Shown here: positions 1 through 12,100 of the stretch, in pieces | Numbering within the stretch: position 1 is the first letter of the stretch | Layout: each line of letters starts with the position of its first letter | NCBI GenBank assembly: GCA_020746105.1 | Contig: CM036658.1 | Location: 31,335,099-31,399,098 of the forward strand | DNA from: Trogon surrucura | Taxonomy: Eukaryota; Chordata; Aves; Trogoniformes; Trogonidae | Length of the DNA: 64,000 nt | Reading direction: 5' to 3' | The notes under the pieces: model-generated | Told to the model about the DNA's origin: nothing | Seen by the model: the letters and a program-made list of their open reading frames with translations, nothing else | Database searches by the model: none | Program-made: the position numbers and the translations under genes

Positions 1-73
1 ACCATTCTAAAGGAGGAAAGAAATAAGTGAGCACAACACAAGTTTATAGAAGCAAATTTAGTTTTCAGCTTAC

Positions 74-166
74 CAAGTATGGTTTAGGCGAAGTTCCAGT
101 AAGTGGGCAACATTTCCAATTTGTTTGATATAAACTTATATATCCATCAGCATCAACAATTCCAAA
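74..166 (-). CDS. DMXL1: DMXL1 exon w37
   Basis: A 93-nt exon, phase 0 at both ends (31 codons). It reads [19 protein letters not shown] and ends GTSPKPYL. The following exons (about 190 more residues in the family, the rest of the C-terminal propeller) lie left of position 1. Confidence 0.94.
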
Positions 167-3100
167 CTGAAGAAGACGTACAGATTGTAAATACATATGT
201 ATATGTTACAGAGAAATCATTCACAATTCAGAGAAACTATTTTATATTTGAAGAACATGACATTTCTGCTAATTTACAATTACATTGGTGGTGAAAAGGA
301 TAAGTACAGAAGCATCCTGTCAGTTACCTTATTTCCTTGGTAATTGAATCTCATTCGAGTCACTCTTGAGTTGCCACCAGATCGAAAACACGTGATTTGC
401 TGTGCATGACCCCATTCAAACATTCTCACACTACCGTCTTGAGCACCAGTCAGGTCTGCAACAGAAAATATTTACATGACTTTTCACAGGTGTTGTAGCA
501 GCTAAGTAGGAAAATTGCTCCTAGAATTTTAAGAAATCTTACACTAGATCACGTCATCTTCAAAATGACTAGAGGTCCAATACGTGTCATAGTACTTGGC
601 ATAGTATAGGAGTAGTAGGTACCACTGAAACTTAAACCCATGCCATTCGAACCTTACTGAACTGCTCTGACTCATTATTTAAGAACTGTATTTAAATGGT
701 ACTAAAATATGAATTAGGAGATAATAATGTATTATTTTCCCTACAATCTTTCATCCAAGCCACAAATAGAAACACAGTACTTTCTGTCAGAAAAAAAATC
801 ACTGTTTCTAAAGGTAATCTATATCCCTCAGTATTATTTTTTCAGATGAATGATAGTATTAGCAAAATAGAGCTTGTAAGCAACTTTTAAAAGTTATAAT
901 TGGTTGCTGTGCAAGTACAAAATAGCAGCACATTTAGAACCAGGGTCATAAGTAAATATATAATCCTTATATATTTAATTTTTTTTTACAAAACTGAACT
1001 TACAATATGGCAACGTTGGATGAGAAGCCATTCTTCTAACATTATTAATAGCCTTCTTGAGCATCTGTTCAGTATACAAAACAACAGAAAATAATTAAAT
1101 AATACTACTGAACAATACATTACTGAACTAGAATAATCGGTGATTGCAGAGAGTTGCTTCCTACGACAATTCCTACTGAAAGCAAGTACTGGGTTTAGAA
1201 ATGCAGAGAGAAGTCAGTTTCTTCCCAAACTAGTGTAGATGTTAATACTTTCGCAGCTTTATACATCTAGGTAAATTATAAATTTTTGCTTCAGAGATTT
1301 ATGGATCCAAATATAAAGACTCCTTAGACTGCAGTCTTACCTCTTTCCTTGCCAATTCCCTTCTGATTCCATTAAATTTATTGGAATATTCCTGAATATT
1401 GTAAGATAAGCAAGAGAGAGGCAGAAGCATGTAAAGAAAGGTAAACAAACTTTAACAGAAGTAAGAAATAGGAAGGAATATATTTTCAAGTCTAGTCAGC
1501 TTATTGTCAGTGACTGAGAAGTGATTAATTGTGGCCCTCCAGAATAAGCAATACATAGAGCAACTAGTAAATACAGAATTCTTCAAAAGTGTTTAGAATT
1601 TTGCAAATACAGGTTCAATGGATTTTCACTAGCACTTTTTTTCCTAAATTCCAAACTGTGCTTTAAGCAAGGTACTTTACCACGAATGCTGTTTTTCTTG
1701 GTTATTTCCTAACTGAGAAGGGTTCAATATACGAAGACGACTGGAAACTAATTTAGACAGTTAAGATAAAAAAATCCACAACCCTATCTAATTAAATCAT
1801 AAGTCCAACCCACAAAAACAAAGAAATGGTAGGGATTTTTCATCAGGGAAATAAGTCTGTATTTAACTTGCATGTCTCTTCCCTTTTTCTTCCTTCTATT
1901 AATGTATGTCAAAGTTATGATTTTATTCTTTTATTTCATGCTAGTTCTCAAAAGTATTTTTTTTACTTTGAGGACTGTCATTCCTCAGAAAATAGCTGAA
2001 TTCAATTTGCTCATGCATATATTATTTACCCGAATATTTGAAAGAAAAGAGGGTGTAAGTTTATATTTGTGCCAGCTGTTAACTTTGAATTATAACACAA
2101 ACAAAAGTTTGTTGCCAGAGCACTGACTTGCAACTCAGCAGCTTCCTGCTTACTACCCAGTAGCAATCTGCACAGAACTACTTCCACAGAATCAGTTAGT
2201 TTGGAAATGAGCTTTAAGATCATTGAGTCCAACTGTGACTTTCAACTGCTATAAAATTACCTACACCAAAAAAAAAAGTACAGCTTTTTGTCACTGCTTG
2301 TCACTGAAGCAGTAGACAGTTTATCAAGTATTTAAATATGCTGTTCTCCCCAGATCATATCATGATGTCAACTGGAAGGAGTTGTGAATTACAAATTCTT
2401 ACTTGCTTCATATTAATAAACATGATCCAAGGAGTTGAAAAGTGTTGTTCTCCCAATTTTCAGTTTGCAAATGAAAAGGAGGAAAAACACTTGAAAGGGG
2501 AGTACAAGAAAGGCCAGGAGAAGGATCCAGCGAACTACAGGCCTGTCAGCCTGACCTCAGTGCCAGGAAAGGTCATGGAGCAGATCATCTCAAGGGCTAT
2601 CACACGCCAATAAGAAGACAACCAGGGGATCAAGCCCAGTCAGTACAGCTTTATGAAAGGCAGGTCTTGCCTGACTAGCCTGATCTCCTTTTATGACAAG
2701 GTGATATGCTTAGTGGATGTGGAAAGAGCTGTGGATGTTGTCTACTTGGAGTTCAGCACTTTTGACACCATTTACCCCATCATTCTCCTTCAGAAACCTA
2801 CCACTCAAGGCTTGGATAAGTACACTCTACTCTGGATAAAAAACTTGTTGGAACTGGGCCCAAAGAGTGGTAATGAATGGAGAAAAACCTTGCTGGCATC
2901 TGGTCACAAGTGGTGTCTCCCAGGGCTCAGTACTGGGGTCTGTGCTTTTTTAGTACTTTTATTAATGATCCAAATGAGGGGATTGAGTGCACCCTCAGTA
3001 AGTTTGCAGCTGATACCAAGTTAGGTGAGAGCATTGATCTGTTGGAGGGTAGGGAGGCTCTACAGGGGGGTCTAGACAGGCTAGATCAATGGGCCAAGAC

Positions 3101-6100
3101 TAACTGTATGAGGATTTAGAGCCACAAAGATGATGGAGAGGAACATCTCCCTTATGAGGAAAGGCTGAAGGAGCTGGGTCTCTTTAGCTTGGAGAAGAGG
3201 AGGCTGAGGGGTGAGGTGTTTATAAATATGTCACAGGGGAGTGTCAGGAGGATGGTGCCAGGCTCTTTTCAGTGATGTCCAATGACAGGACAAGGCGCAA
3301 TGGGTACAAACTGGAACACAGGAGGTTCCATAAAAACATCAGAAAAAAACTTCACTGTGAGGGTGACAGAGCACTGGCACAGGTTGCCCAGGGAGGTTGT
3401 GGAGTCTCCTTCTTTGGAGACATTCAAAACCCGCCTGGACGCGTTCCTGTGCGATCTACTGTCGGTGATCCTGCTCAGGCAGAGGGGCTCCACTAGATGA
3501 TCTTTTGAGGTTCCTTCCAACCTCTAATATTCTGTGATTCTGTGATCAATGAGGCTAAGTACTGAGTCCTGCACTTGGGTCACAACAACTCCATGGAAGT
3601 CTACAGACTTGGGGATGTGTGGTTGGAAGACTGCATGCTGGAAAAAGACCCAGTGCTGTTGCCTGACAGGCAGCTGAACAGAAGCCAGCAGCATGGCCTA
3701 GACAGCCAATGGCATCCCAGGCTTGTATTATAAACAGTGTGGACACCAGAAGTTGGGAAGTGATTGCCTCCCTGTACTCGGCACTGGTGAGGCCACACCT
3801 CAAGTGCTGTGTTCCAGACCTCTCACTACAAGAAAGACATTGAAGCGCTGTAGCATGTCCAGAAAAGGGCAACAAGGCTTGTGAAGGGTCTGGAACACAA
3901 GTCCTATGAGAAGTGACTGAGGGCACTGGGGTTGTTGAGTCTGGAGAAAAGGAGGCTGAAGGGAGACCTTACTGATCTCTACAACAGGTTGGGGTTGGAG
4001 ATCGCAGGGGGTCAGTCTTTTCTCCCTAAGTAGCAAGCAATATGACTAAAGCAAATGGATCAAAGTTGGCAGGGAAGGTTTAGGCTGGATATTAGGAAGA
4101 AATGCTTTACTGAAAGGGTCACTGAGCATTGGAACAGGCTGCTCAGACCAGTCACGGATTCACCATCCCTTAAAGTATTTAAACAAGGTGATTTTCTGCT
4201 GCTTAGGGACATGGTTTAGTGGTGACTTAGTTAGGTTGATCGTTGGACTCTATCTTAAAGACCTCTTCCAACCAAAGAGATTTTGTGATTCTGTAATTTA
4301 CGTTCTTGTTAAAATTTCCCAAGGTTTGGATTAGTGAAGTAATTGTAATTATCTTGATTACATTTTGGAAGCAGATTTAGGTCTTTGAATTTTCAAGGTT
4401 TTATTATTTGTTGAAGGGAAAGCTTTGTGGTTATTAGTAACCCAAATTTATTTCAAAACACTTTCCTGAAGGTAAAAAAGATCTTTAAATATATGTTTTC
4501 CTCATTTTTGTCAAACTCTTTTCCTGGTAAGGAACAAAAGCTCAACGGTGTGGTAAAACACTAGTGAATAAAACAATATATACATTGTAAAGTTTAGGAA
4601 AAGAGAAAAGAGGATGATATTCTTCAAACATAAGTGCATGTATCAGTGAGTAAATAACTTCAGTACTTTGCTCTCTAAACTTAAAATTTATCTCTAAGTG
4701 TATGTGAAAGAACAATTATTCATGCTCATTCTAATTCTTCACCAAAATGCAGGGCTGTGTTAAGTTTTACAGCTACCAACTTTTACCCAGAAGTCAGAGT
4801 AAATCATCTTCCTTCATTCAACAGATAAGCATGCATCATCATCTCCTGACTCTCACTGGATTATGCTTTGGAAAAACACAAGCTTACAGAGATGTGCCTT
4901 TGAAAGACTAAAGGCATAAATCTCTGGCGCAGCATCTCTGATTTAGAAGCCAAGTATCATTATCAAATATAAGTATTTCCATTACCAATGTGATACCTGA
5001 TACTGCTGGCCCTTAAGTTTTCCCTTAACAACAGGTGACGCCTAGAACACCAATTGTTTTGTTGGAGAGTTGGGAGCTTTGTCTTAAATGTAAAGACTGA
5101 ATAATTAAAAAAACCTTAAAATCTGACCCATCAGTTACGGAACTGGTGAATATTGATGTCAGTCATACTGGCTTGGAAAACAAGCTGTTGAACATAACCT
5201 GAGTTTCAAAGTTGACAGTATATACTATTTACCTCAATGATCTCTTAGAAACACCTCCTGTAAGAACTGTGTCAACACACTGTACTGAAGGATCTGGTGG
5301 TGACCCTCCTTACTTACCTTGTATGAACTGCATAACAGGAACCAGTGAAGAAGAGTAACAGAAAAATCTTAGAGCTAAAAAAAATGTTAACTGTCTGAGT
5401 ATCATAAGTCCCAGTAGTTTCCCTTGTTGATGAAAGTGAAGCAATGGGAAGACTGAAAAGCCAGTAATGGTAAAGAACAGTGGACTGTAACTACTAAATG
5501 GGTTGAAAATTATGGAAAAGCAAAGATGGCAACAAGAATCAAAAGCAGTATCTGAAGGAACAAAGTAACAAATAGTAGCAACAGAAAGATTTTGGTGAAG
5601 CTGTTTTTCCTCCAGAACTGAGTCCTTCCACAGTAACTATCTCCTCCCAAGAGGTCCTATATCTTCCTTCATTTACTTTGTCCTTCATTAAAGTACCTTT
5701 GTCTCCCCTCCCTAGCGGGCAGGCGTCCTTGTGTGCTGTGGTTGGTTCTCTAATCTGCCACAGTTGAACAGTATGCCAAACAAAAATTAGGTCCAAAGTT
5801 TAACAGCAAATGCATTCAAGGCAAGCATAGACATAGTATCTTTAGGTAAGAACAGTTTACTACATATAAAACAAAGTCATATAAGAATTGTTTACATTAA
5901 TAGATTACGTAATTACTCTGTTGAGAAATATACAAAAATACAAATGCTATAAATACGTATATACATACACATACACACATATATATCTATATATAAGCAA
6001 ACAGACGTGAAAGAAGAAAATGGCAAAGGCATTCAAAGAATACTTGTAGAAGAGTCCAGACTCTGACACTAGCATTGCAAAATGGGCAACTAGGATCAGT

Positions 6101-9100
6101 GGTTCCCACATAGTAGGCAGAGGTGTAAGTACTAGCACAATACCCACTTCCATGTGTGGATAACATTATCATCTTCATAATGCTCATTCCTTATTTACTC
6201 ATCTCAATCATGAAATATTCTCAAAAATCAACTACGATATGAACTAGTCTATGGTTCTTTCAATTCTACGCCACTTAGGGACTCGCTCCAAGCTGTTAAA
6301 TGCTGCAAAGCACAGCCAAATCACAAGACTTAACGCTTTCAGTTATCCAGGAAAACTCCACATCTATGTGCAGACAGGATCATAAACAGGTGTCTCGTAT
6401 GACCATTTCAGTCCAGTTAAGCGGTTCCAGATAAGTGTCTCCCAGCTAATTAATCAATGGATCTGCGTTATTAGGGAGCATCTCTGCTGCACAGGAACCA
6501 AGGCAAGTATGTAAATGGCCATACCAGAATTCTCATTTTATCTGAAATAAATCTGAGCTAGTCTTTTTGCTCAGGGTCAAGCTTCACTCCAGACACAGAA
6601 TCTATTTCTAAAAGAAAGAACTACCCTTGTACAGGTGCCACCTCTATGATAAGAAGGATCAATTTGCTAATACAGACACAGTCATATTTTATTGGGTTCC
6701 CTCACTCTAACGTATTTCAGGAATATCAAATCATCTCAGAAGTGAGATATTTAGTAATGTTGCTAAGCAGAGTTACAGCAAAACTGCACAGCACTTCAAA
6801 GACAGAGCTGACAACAGCTCTGCAAATAAACAGTTGTACATCAATATGACATGCAGTTCGAACTATGCGCGATGTTTGTAGTCGGTCCTATTCCTGCAGT
6901 CCTGCCCTCCTCATTTTAATTATGGAACTGAGAATCCTCATTTTTCCCAAGTTTAAGTTGCTCAGGTTCCAGAGTCCAATTCATTTCATTTGAAGCCTCT
7001 GTCCTGACACGAAGCCTGCTTTAGGAGTTCATTCACTGCTGTTGCTGTAATACAGGCCCATACAAATATAGAGTGCATCACAATGATGCTTCATACTAAA
7101 GCAGAAGTTGGATTTTACTTTTAAATAAAATCTGGAATAGTCTGAAACTCAGAATGAAATTTAAGATTGAAATAAAAACTACCCTTCACTGAAATATTTC
7201 TCTCCAATCTTTATGAATCTACATCCTGAAAGCTCACAAATATATATGGTTTTTACATACAGCATTTGGTTTCAAATCACGAAAGAACAATTTAAGCTGC
7301 AACTTCTCACCCAAATCCTGATTCCTTATTTTTAAATGATGTATCTTACGTAAATAAAGTATATATGGTTTGACTAAAAATTTTGCTTGCTTAGTTGGTG
7401 TACCTCAAGTGCTCTGCAGTATTTTAACCTATTAATCAAATTATTATAAGATTCCAGCTCACATTGAAAATAAAAAAGCTACACTTCACTTACACACTAA
7501 TTGTAAAATATAACTTGCAACACTGAACAGACACAAGGAGAGAAGTAGACAGAGTACACAGGGCTAATCTTTGACAAGCAACTTACCACAGATGCACCCC
7601 TGCCAGTTTGTGTACTACCAAGCCAAGGCATATTGATAGGTGTGCCAGGATTACTATGAGTATAAGGAGTGGTTCCCTGAACATTTACCAGATCATCACG
7701 AGCATGAATAACTAAGAAATCATCAGTCCTAAAAAAGAAACAACATCGTAAGTTAGATTCCAAACAACATTAAACACCATGTTTCTTTACACTGATTCAT
7801 ACACAGTCCAGCTGTGATATTGGAAACATAGAAAGTATACCCTTTATTTTCTATTTCCACATCATCATCAACCCAGGTATAGATTTGTGTAGCTAATATC
7901 GCAGAAACATCTAACTCTTGAATGTCATGACTTGAAGCTATTGCAATGCAGTTTCGATTTGCCTGAAAAAAAAACACACACACACACAAAGGTAGATACA
8001 AAAAGAATACTCAGAAAGATGCTTTTAAAAATTTTACCTTATTATTGTACAGTTTTTACAAAACCATACAACCCCCCAACATTTATGTCTGCAAATCTAA
8101 ATACTTAAACTCTCTAAACTTGACATTTCCCTTTTAAAAGTTCATTTGCATCTGGGATAGTATCACATGCTATTTGTATTTTACATCTCTCTCAAGCAGC
8201 TCTAGTTTCTCCTTGTTCCCTCAGAGGATTAACACAGGGTAACTACACTACAATGCTCGCAGCCAAGCTCCTCTCTTCCAATTCTTCAGGCTTGAATGGT
8301 TAAACAGGAGAAGAAAAGGTGACTTTCTGGTTGTCCTCACCACAGAAGGAAAAATACTTCTACACACAAGCGTAAAGAAAAAGTTGAGGCCACCTCTCGT
8401 TTCCTTCAATTCATTGCACAATAGAAAAAAAAAAAAATTTGCAGTAGAAGTGATTAATTACAAAAAGATAATTACCAAAAGCTTTAGAGAAGGAAGCACT
8501 AAGAGTTCAGTCTGTAGAGGGATGGCTAGCAAAAGATCTCTCACCCATTCACGATGGGACTATCGTCCAATCAGGTGGAAGTACGACACAATTACACTAT
8601 CGTACCTTCTTCATACTCACCTTATTGACGGCAAAAGCAGTAATGATGTCAGACTCTTTATGAATTATTCGTGCTTTGCTTCCTGGGTATCCCAAATCTG
8701 TTTCTATCTGTATTTAAAAAGCAAAGTATATTTAAAACCTCTATGGCACACTGCTTTTTACTAGAAGTATAGAGACCAAGCCCTCAACTGTATGAAATTC
8801 CATGTATTTTTTTCACTATTTTAATTTTAAGAGAATATGACAAATACAACCTGTAATAATTACAGTAAAACGGTTTAATGTGTAATAATCTAGCTTCCCA
8901 CTGCCATGTTGAGATTACCACAGCAACACAGAAAGCTTAATTTGTCACAGAAGTCCCAGTATTGTGTTCATTTCCAAGTTTTTCCATGCTGAAAACCAGA
9001 AGGAAAGTAAATTTGATCTTTGCCAGCTTATCTATGTATTGTTCTCCACAATTAAATACATCTGGAATCCTGTACATTCAAGTACCCCAAACGTTTTACT

Positions 9101-12100
9101 ATCACATTTTCTTTCCCCTACCCCCCTTAGCATGATGTAATGCTGTATTTGAATTTTATCTACCTTTCTGTATTTTAAAAATGCATCCAGGTGTATGCCA
9201 GCACACAACAAAATTCTAAACTCCTGTTCAAAATTAAGGAGCTCAGCGTTGCAAGTATTAAATTGATAGATTACAGACTCAGTCTATTGTTGTTACAAAA
9301 TAATTGCACAGTAAAAAAAGGTACTGCCAAACAAACGGTGACATAAAAATTAAACATGAATTATAAATGTACAATTCTGTATTTCTTTTTCAAAACAAAA
9401 AGAATTATTTCAGAACTACCACTTCCAAGCCTTTCTCCTTCAATTACTTAAATCTTTGGTCTTCAGAAAGTACAAACAATCATAATTTAGTTGAAAAACA
9501 GTAAGACTGGTGTGTCAAAGAACTACAAATAGTCTTTTTCAAAGTCTGAAAATAGTCCATACCTGTTATACACCACCAAGTGTAATACCTTTAAAGATTA
9601 CCAAAATACCGATTTTGTTTTAATCTAAGTATGTAAAAGTGCGTAAGACTGCAGTGACAAACCAATACAAAACCACAATCTTTGCTGTGTGGTGAACAAA
9701 CCTGCACGAAACTAAGATTATTTTTCCCCAGTCAGTTCCGACTACCCGCTTGCTAATACTGCTTTATTGCATAATGAGTAACAACAATGTAGCCCAAGGA
9801 CATCACAGTGTTCTTATTTCTGTCTTCTCACTGGTTTTGTATAAGAAAGCCTGAAGAATAAGGTAGTTGTTTGTGTTTCTTGACATAGTATCACACCTCT
9901 TCAGTCTCATACCAATCTTTCTTGAAAGCTGCTATAAAGTTGTTACATGGGTCCATTTGTCACCATTGTAAAACTAAGGCTGAGTAAAAATGTTCAGTAG
10001 CAAACTGCTCTAACTTCAGTTAGCCACCTTGACTTAAAGGCAACTCTTCTAGACATCCCATACCAATGAAAGATCCTGTATGCGTTATGTTTCCACAGTA
10101 CTATGGAATTTTTGTCACTTGGGCAAATCTGAACCCACTCATTTGGCACAGCTATGGAATCCAATAATACATATTGTTCTTACCTCTTTGTTTAATCCAG
10201 CTTTCTAAGATATGTTTAATTTTGGATAAGCTCTGTAACCAGACTAGTTTAACTCAACCTCTCTCAAAACTATTTTTAAGTTTATTTGTTATGTCAGCAA
10301 AAAATCAAGGGAGACACCATTTCAAAAAGGAAATACTTCACAATGATATAAGGTCTAATTAATTTGAGTATTACTACTGTGTACCTTATTGACGACGGGC
10401 AGCTCCACCACAGAATTTTTCATGTTTTCATTGTGCTCCTCTAATGACTTCACCAAGGAAAGAACAACCACAGAACAAAGAATAAAGATAAGACATAACA
10501 CACAAGGTACCAAAATCCTTAATTCCTTGTTGTTTAACCCATACACAGAATAACTGAAACAACACCATGTTTGCACACACACGTATTTTATGTAGTAACA
10601 GTAATTACTAAATTCTAAAGTATACTCAGTACAGAAGACATTTACCTATTCTATACCACCTTGTCCACCTCAAAAGTCAGATTTCTTGGAAAATAAGCTA
10701 TCTCCACCGACATTTTATCAGTAACAAACGGATGAAAAATAAAACCACCACAACTATGCTGTGTAAGGGTGTCAACGATCCTACCCGGAAACACATAAAG
10801 CAGATCCAAAATATTCCAAAATATCTTTCTATACAGCATAGCAACATGGCTGCACCAATCAAAGACATGATCAGAAATGGTGCACCTTCAAAGGACAAGA
10901 CAAAAGGAACAACTTTACTTTTAACTGCAGTCTGTGAACACAATTAGCCGCAAATACTCAAGCTAATAATCTGGCTGTGACAGCATTTTTATTTTATTCA
11001 GATCTACTTCTATGTTTCTGCTACTCCACAGTTGTTCTATAACGCAAGTGAGTCTTCTGAATTACTGGGAGAAGTGTTAAGTAAGAAAGAGAAGTAGCAA
11101 ATGAAGAGGGAGAAAAACAGCAGAACTCCATCACAGAACCAGAACTTTAAAATATTTAACTGAATCTGGAACCTGGAGCCCAGCTAGACACCAAGACAAG
11201 TTATCAGAGACAAAAATATGAACTATTATATGACCATTTTTCTTATTAAAATTCAATCATAACATTATAGAAACCAGTGGATAAATCCAGGATGACTATG
11301 ATAGGGACAAACTCAAACTTTTTCGGAACTTTGACTGATTAGGTTACTGGTTATAATCTTTGAAATTTTAAAGTTTCTTGGGTTTTTTGGGGCAGTATCA
11401 AAGTACTGATTTTAACAAAGAGGCTAAGTGTAGCTAAGAGGTGTTAGTTATCAGTCTACAAAGATTGAGAATTTTTATTTTCAGTGAAACAATGAACAAA
11501 GACTTTTTAATACGAAATACTGTACATTTAGCATCATAACCAAGTATATCACCCACTCATGTTCTAGAACGTAAACAAGCTAGCCATACATCCTAAGTAA
11601 AAGCTCATAAGCCATCCTGTAACATTTTCCGCATTTTACATGGCATACCGACCTCGTTTAGGCATCTTTTCTTTGTAAAAATATTTCTGATGAAGGTTTC
11701 CTGGACTTCTTCCTGTTTAACCAAGTACTGCCAGAGCCTCTTCACAGATAGTGCAACACGACTGTTAGAGCTACAGAACAAATTCAAAATAAGTATCTAC
11801 ATCACATTCATATCTGTGAGACTGCAATATCTTACATTCTGATCAAACTACAGTAAGCATGTTAAGCTTAGAACTTAAATCTAGAAACCTTTTATTGTTT
11901 TTCCTGATCTTACTTTGGACCAGCAATGCATGAATTCTGCTATGTCCCCAAAATTTCACAACAGATTAGGAGCAAATCTAGAAACTGGCATTATATAATT
12001 TTTGAAGTTATGGAATATCACATACACCAACAACATAATGTTCGATATATACTCAAGATATTATAGTCAGTGTTCATAGAAACTAGACTCACCTGAATGG

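Larger units (their letters stand above)
1065..7586 (-). other. DMXL1: DMXL1 intron w34-w35
   Basis: A 6522-bp intron holding the nested CR1 pair at 2498-4296. The rest (1065-2497 and 4297-7586) is AT-rich with only short simple stretches, such as the TATA/CACA-rich run at about 5955-5997. No other feature seen. Confidence 0.8.
8708..11652 (-). other. DMXL1: DMXL1 intron w31-w32
   Basis: A 2945-bp intron free of recognisable transposons. It contains the open hydrophobic segments C and B listed separately. The remainder shows nothing identifiable. Confidence 0.75.

Noticed and set aside
2338-2613. 91-codon open frame as a host gene
   Set aside because: The C-terminal half is CR1 reverse transcriptase, and the N-terminal half is chance intronic sequence.
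8384-8764. 126-codon plus-strand open frame
   Set aside because: No recognisable domain. It overlaps DMXL1 exon w32 on the other strand and starts in AT-rich intron.
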